The notes under the pieces were generated by a model, which had not been told where the DNA came from, did not search any database, and worked only from the letters and a program-made list of their open reading frames with translations. The position numbers and the translations under genes are program-made. Positions 6,791 to 6,926 of a DNA stretch of 6,926 nucleotides are shown one piece after another (position 1 is the first letter of the stretch; the number at the start of each line of letters is the position of its first letter). Source of the DNA: Opitutus sp. GAS368 (lineage in GTDB: Bacteria; Verrucomicrobiota; Verrucomicrobiia; Opitutales; Opitutaceae); the NCBI GenBank assembly GCA_945862035.1, contig CAMAXB010000164.1, positions 1 to 6,926 on the forward strand, given 5' to 3'.

Positions 6791-6837
6791 GTCCGCGCGG
6801 CGGGCGGCAGGGGCCGGGCAAAAAAATGCCCGCGGAC
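6791..6837 (-). promoter_or_regulatory. Foldable leader of hrpA with alternative pairings
   Basis: In a transcript starting near 6852, GTCCGCG (6837-6831) can pair with CGCGGAC (6797-6791) over a loop. Alternatively, CGGGCA (6832-6827) can pair with TGCCCG (6820-6815) across a loop of six Ts. The two use overlapping bases and cannot both form fully. If transcription came from further right, the first segment could instead close the 85-bp palindrome, and the seven Ts at 6826-6820 would follow that stem as in an intrinsic terminator. The pairings are read from the sequence; a regulatory role is speculative. Confidence 0.3.
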
Positions 6838-6911
6838 AAAGTTACCTCTCAAAAAGCCAATTACATCCCCTATGCATTTTGCTTTTCAATCTGTAACTCA
6901 GTCCGCGGGCA
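6827..6911. repeat. 85-bp imperfect palindrome with 11-bp perfect ends
   Basis: TGCCCGCGGAC (6827-6837) is perfectly inverted at 6901-6911. In the same register AGTTAC (6840-6845) pairs with GTAACT (6893-6898), and AAAAGC (6852-6857) with GCTTTT (6881-6886). Further matches continue towards the centre at 6869, giving about 30 of 40 possible pairs with no length offset. The core is AT-rich inside a GC-rich region. It fills the space between hrpA and a divergent gene. It could be a miniature inverted-repeat element, a dyad-symmetric regulatory region, or, read on the minus strand, a stem followed by seven Ts. The palindrome is certain; its role is not known. Confidence 0.75.
6860..6889 (-). promoter_or_regulatory. 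Candidate hrpA promoter inside the palindrome
   Basis: Read on the minus strand, TTGAAA (6889-6884) matches the -35 consensus at five of six bases, and TGTAAT (6865-6860) matches the -10 at five of six, with an 18-base spacer. Transcription would start near 6852, leaving a leader of about 100 bases before the GTG of hrpA. This is the best sigma-70-type match in the spacer. An equally good plus-strand promoter for the divergent gene was not found. Confidence 0.55.
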
Positions 6912-6912
6912 A

Positions 6913-6926
6913 AGGATTGGAAAATG
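6913..6926 (+). CDS. Start of a divergent gene (RBS and ATG only), product unknown
   Basis: The window ends in ATG (6924-6926), preceded by AAGGA with AGGA at 6913-6916, seven bases before the start. This is better Shine-Dalgarno spacing than at either complete gene in the window. Nothing of the protein is visible. The gene would be transcribed away from hrpA, with the 85-bp palindrome as its immediate upstream region. Confidence 0.45.

Overview
This is a GC-rich window from a Gram-negative-type bacterium. It holds two complete, convergent protein genes and very little spacer. The coding density, the TonB-dependent outer-membrane receptor, the poor Shine-Dalgarno use at both main genes (one starts with GTG) and the long HrpA-type helicase with a DUF3418 tail would fit Verrucomicrobia such as Opitutaceae. 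That is an impression from style, not a proof; a proteobacterium is not excluded.

Left part (1-293): an edge with no assignable gene, a strong GC hairpin, a perfect TTGACA -35 box, and then a convincing TPP (thiamin pyrophosphate) riboswitch aptamer at about 125-225. Between aptamer and gene lie two back-to-back hairpins, the second of which contains the start codon. The gene it controls (294-2444, + strand) encodes a 716-residue TonB-dependent receptor with signal peptide, TonB box, plug and beta-barrel. Its riboswitch points to uptake of thiamin or a thiamin-related compound, repressed when TPP is plentiful.

Middle and right part (2588-6751, - strand): a full-length hrpA-type DEAH-box RNA helicase of 1387 residues. 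All helicase motifs are intact, followed by HA2, an OB-like region and a large DUF3418 region. An odd 102-bp segment with perfect 12-bp terminal inverted repeats lies in frame inside the HA2 domain and adds exactly 34 codons. It is directly flanked on both sides by perfect hairpins. A 143-bp convergent spacer with two small hairpins separates the two genes.

Right edge (6752-6926): the region upstream of hrpA, and of a divergent gene whose ATG is the last three bases of the window, holds an 85-bp AT-cored palindrome with 11-bp perfect GC-rich ends. A good minus-strand promoter for hrpA sits inside it.

No defence system, CRISPR array, tRNA or rRNA, or recognisable transposase was seen. The most interesting items are the in-frame inverted-repeat insertion in hrpA, the palindrome at the right edge, and the TPP-controlled receptor with its unusual start-codon hairpin.
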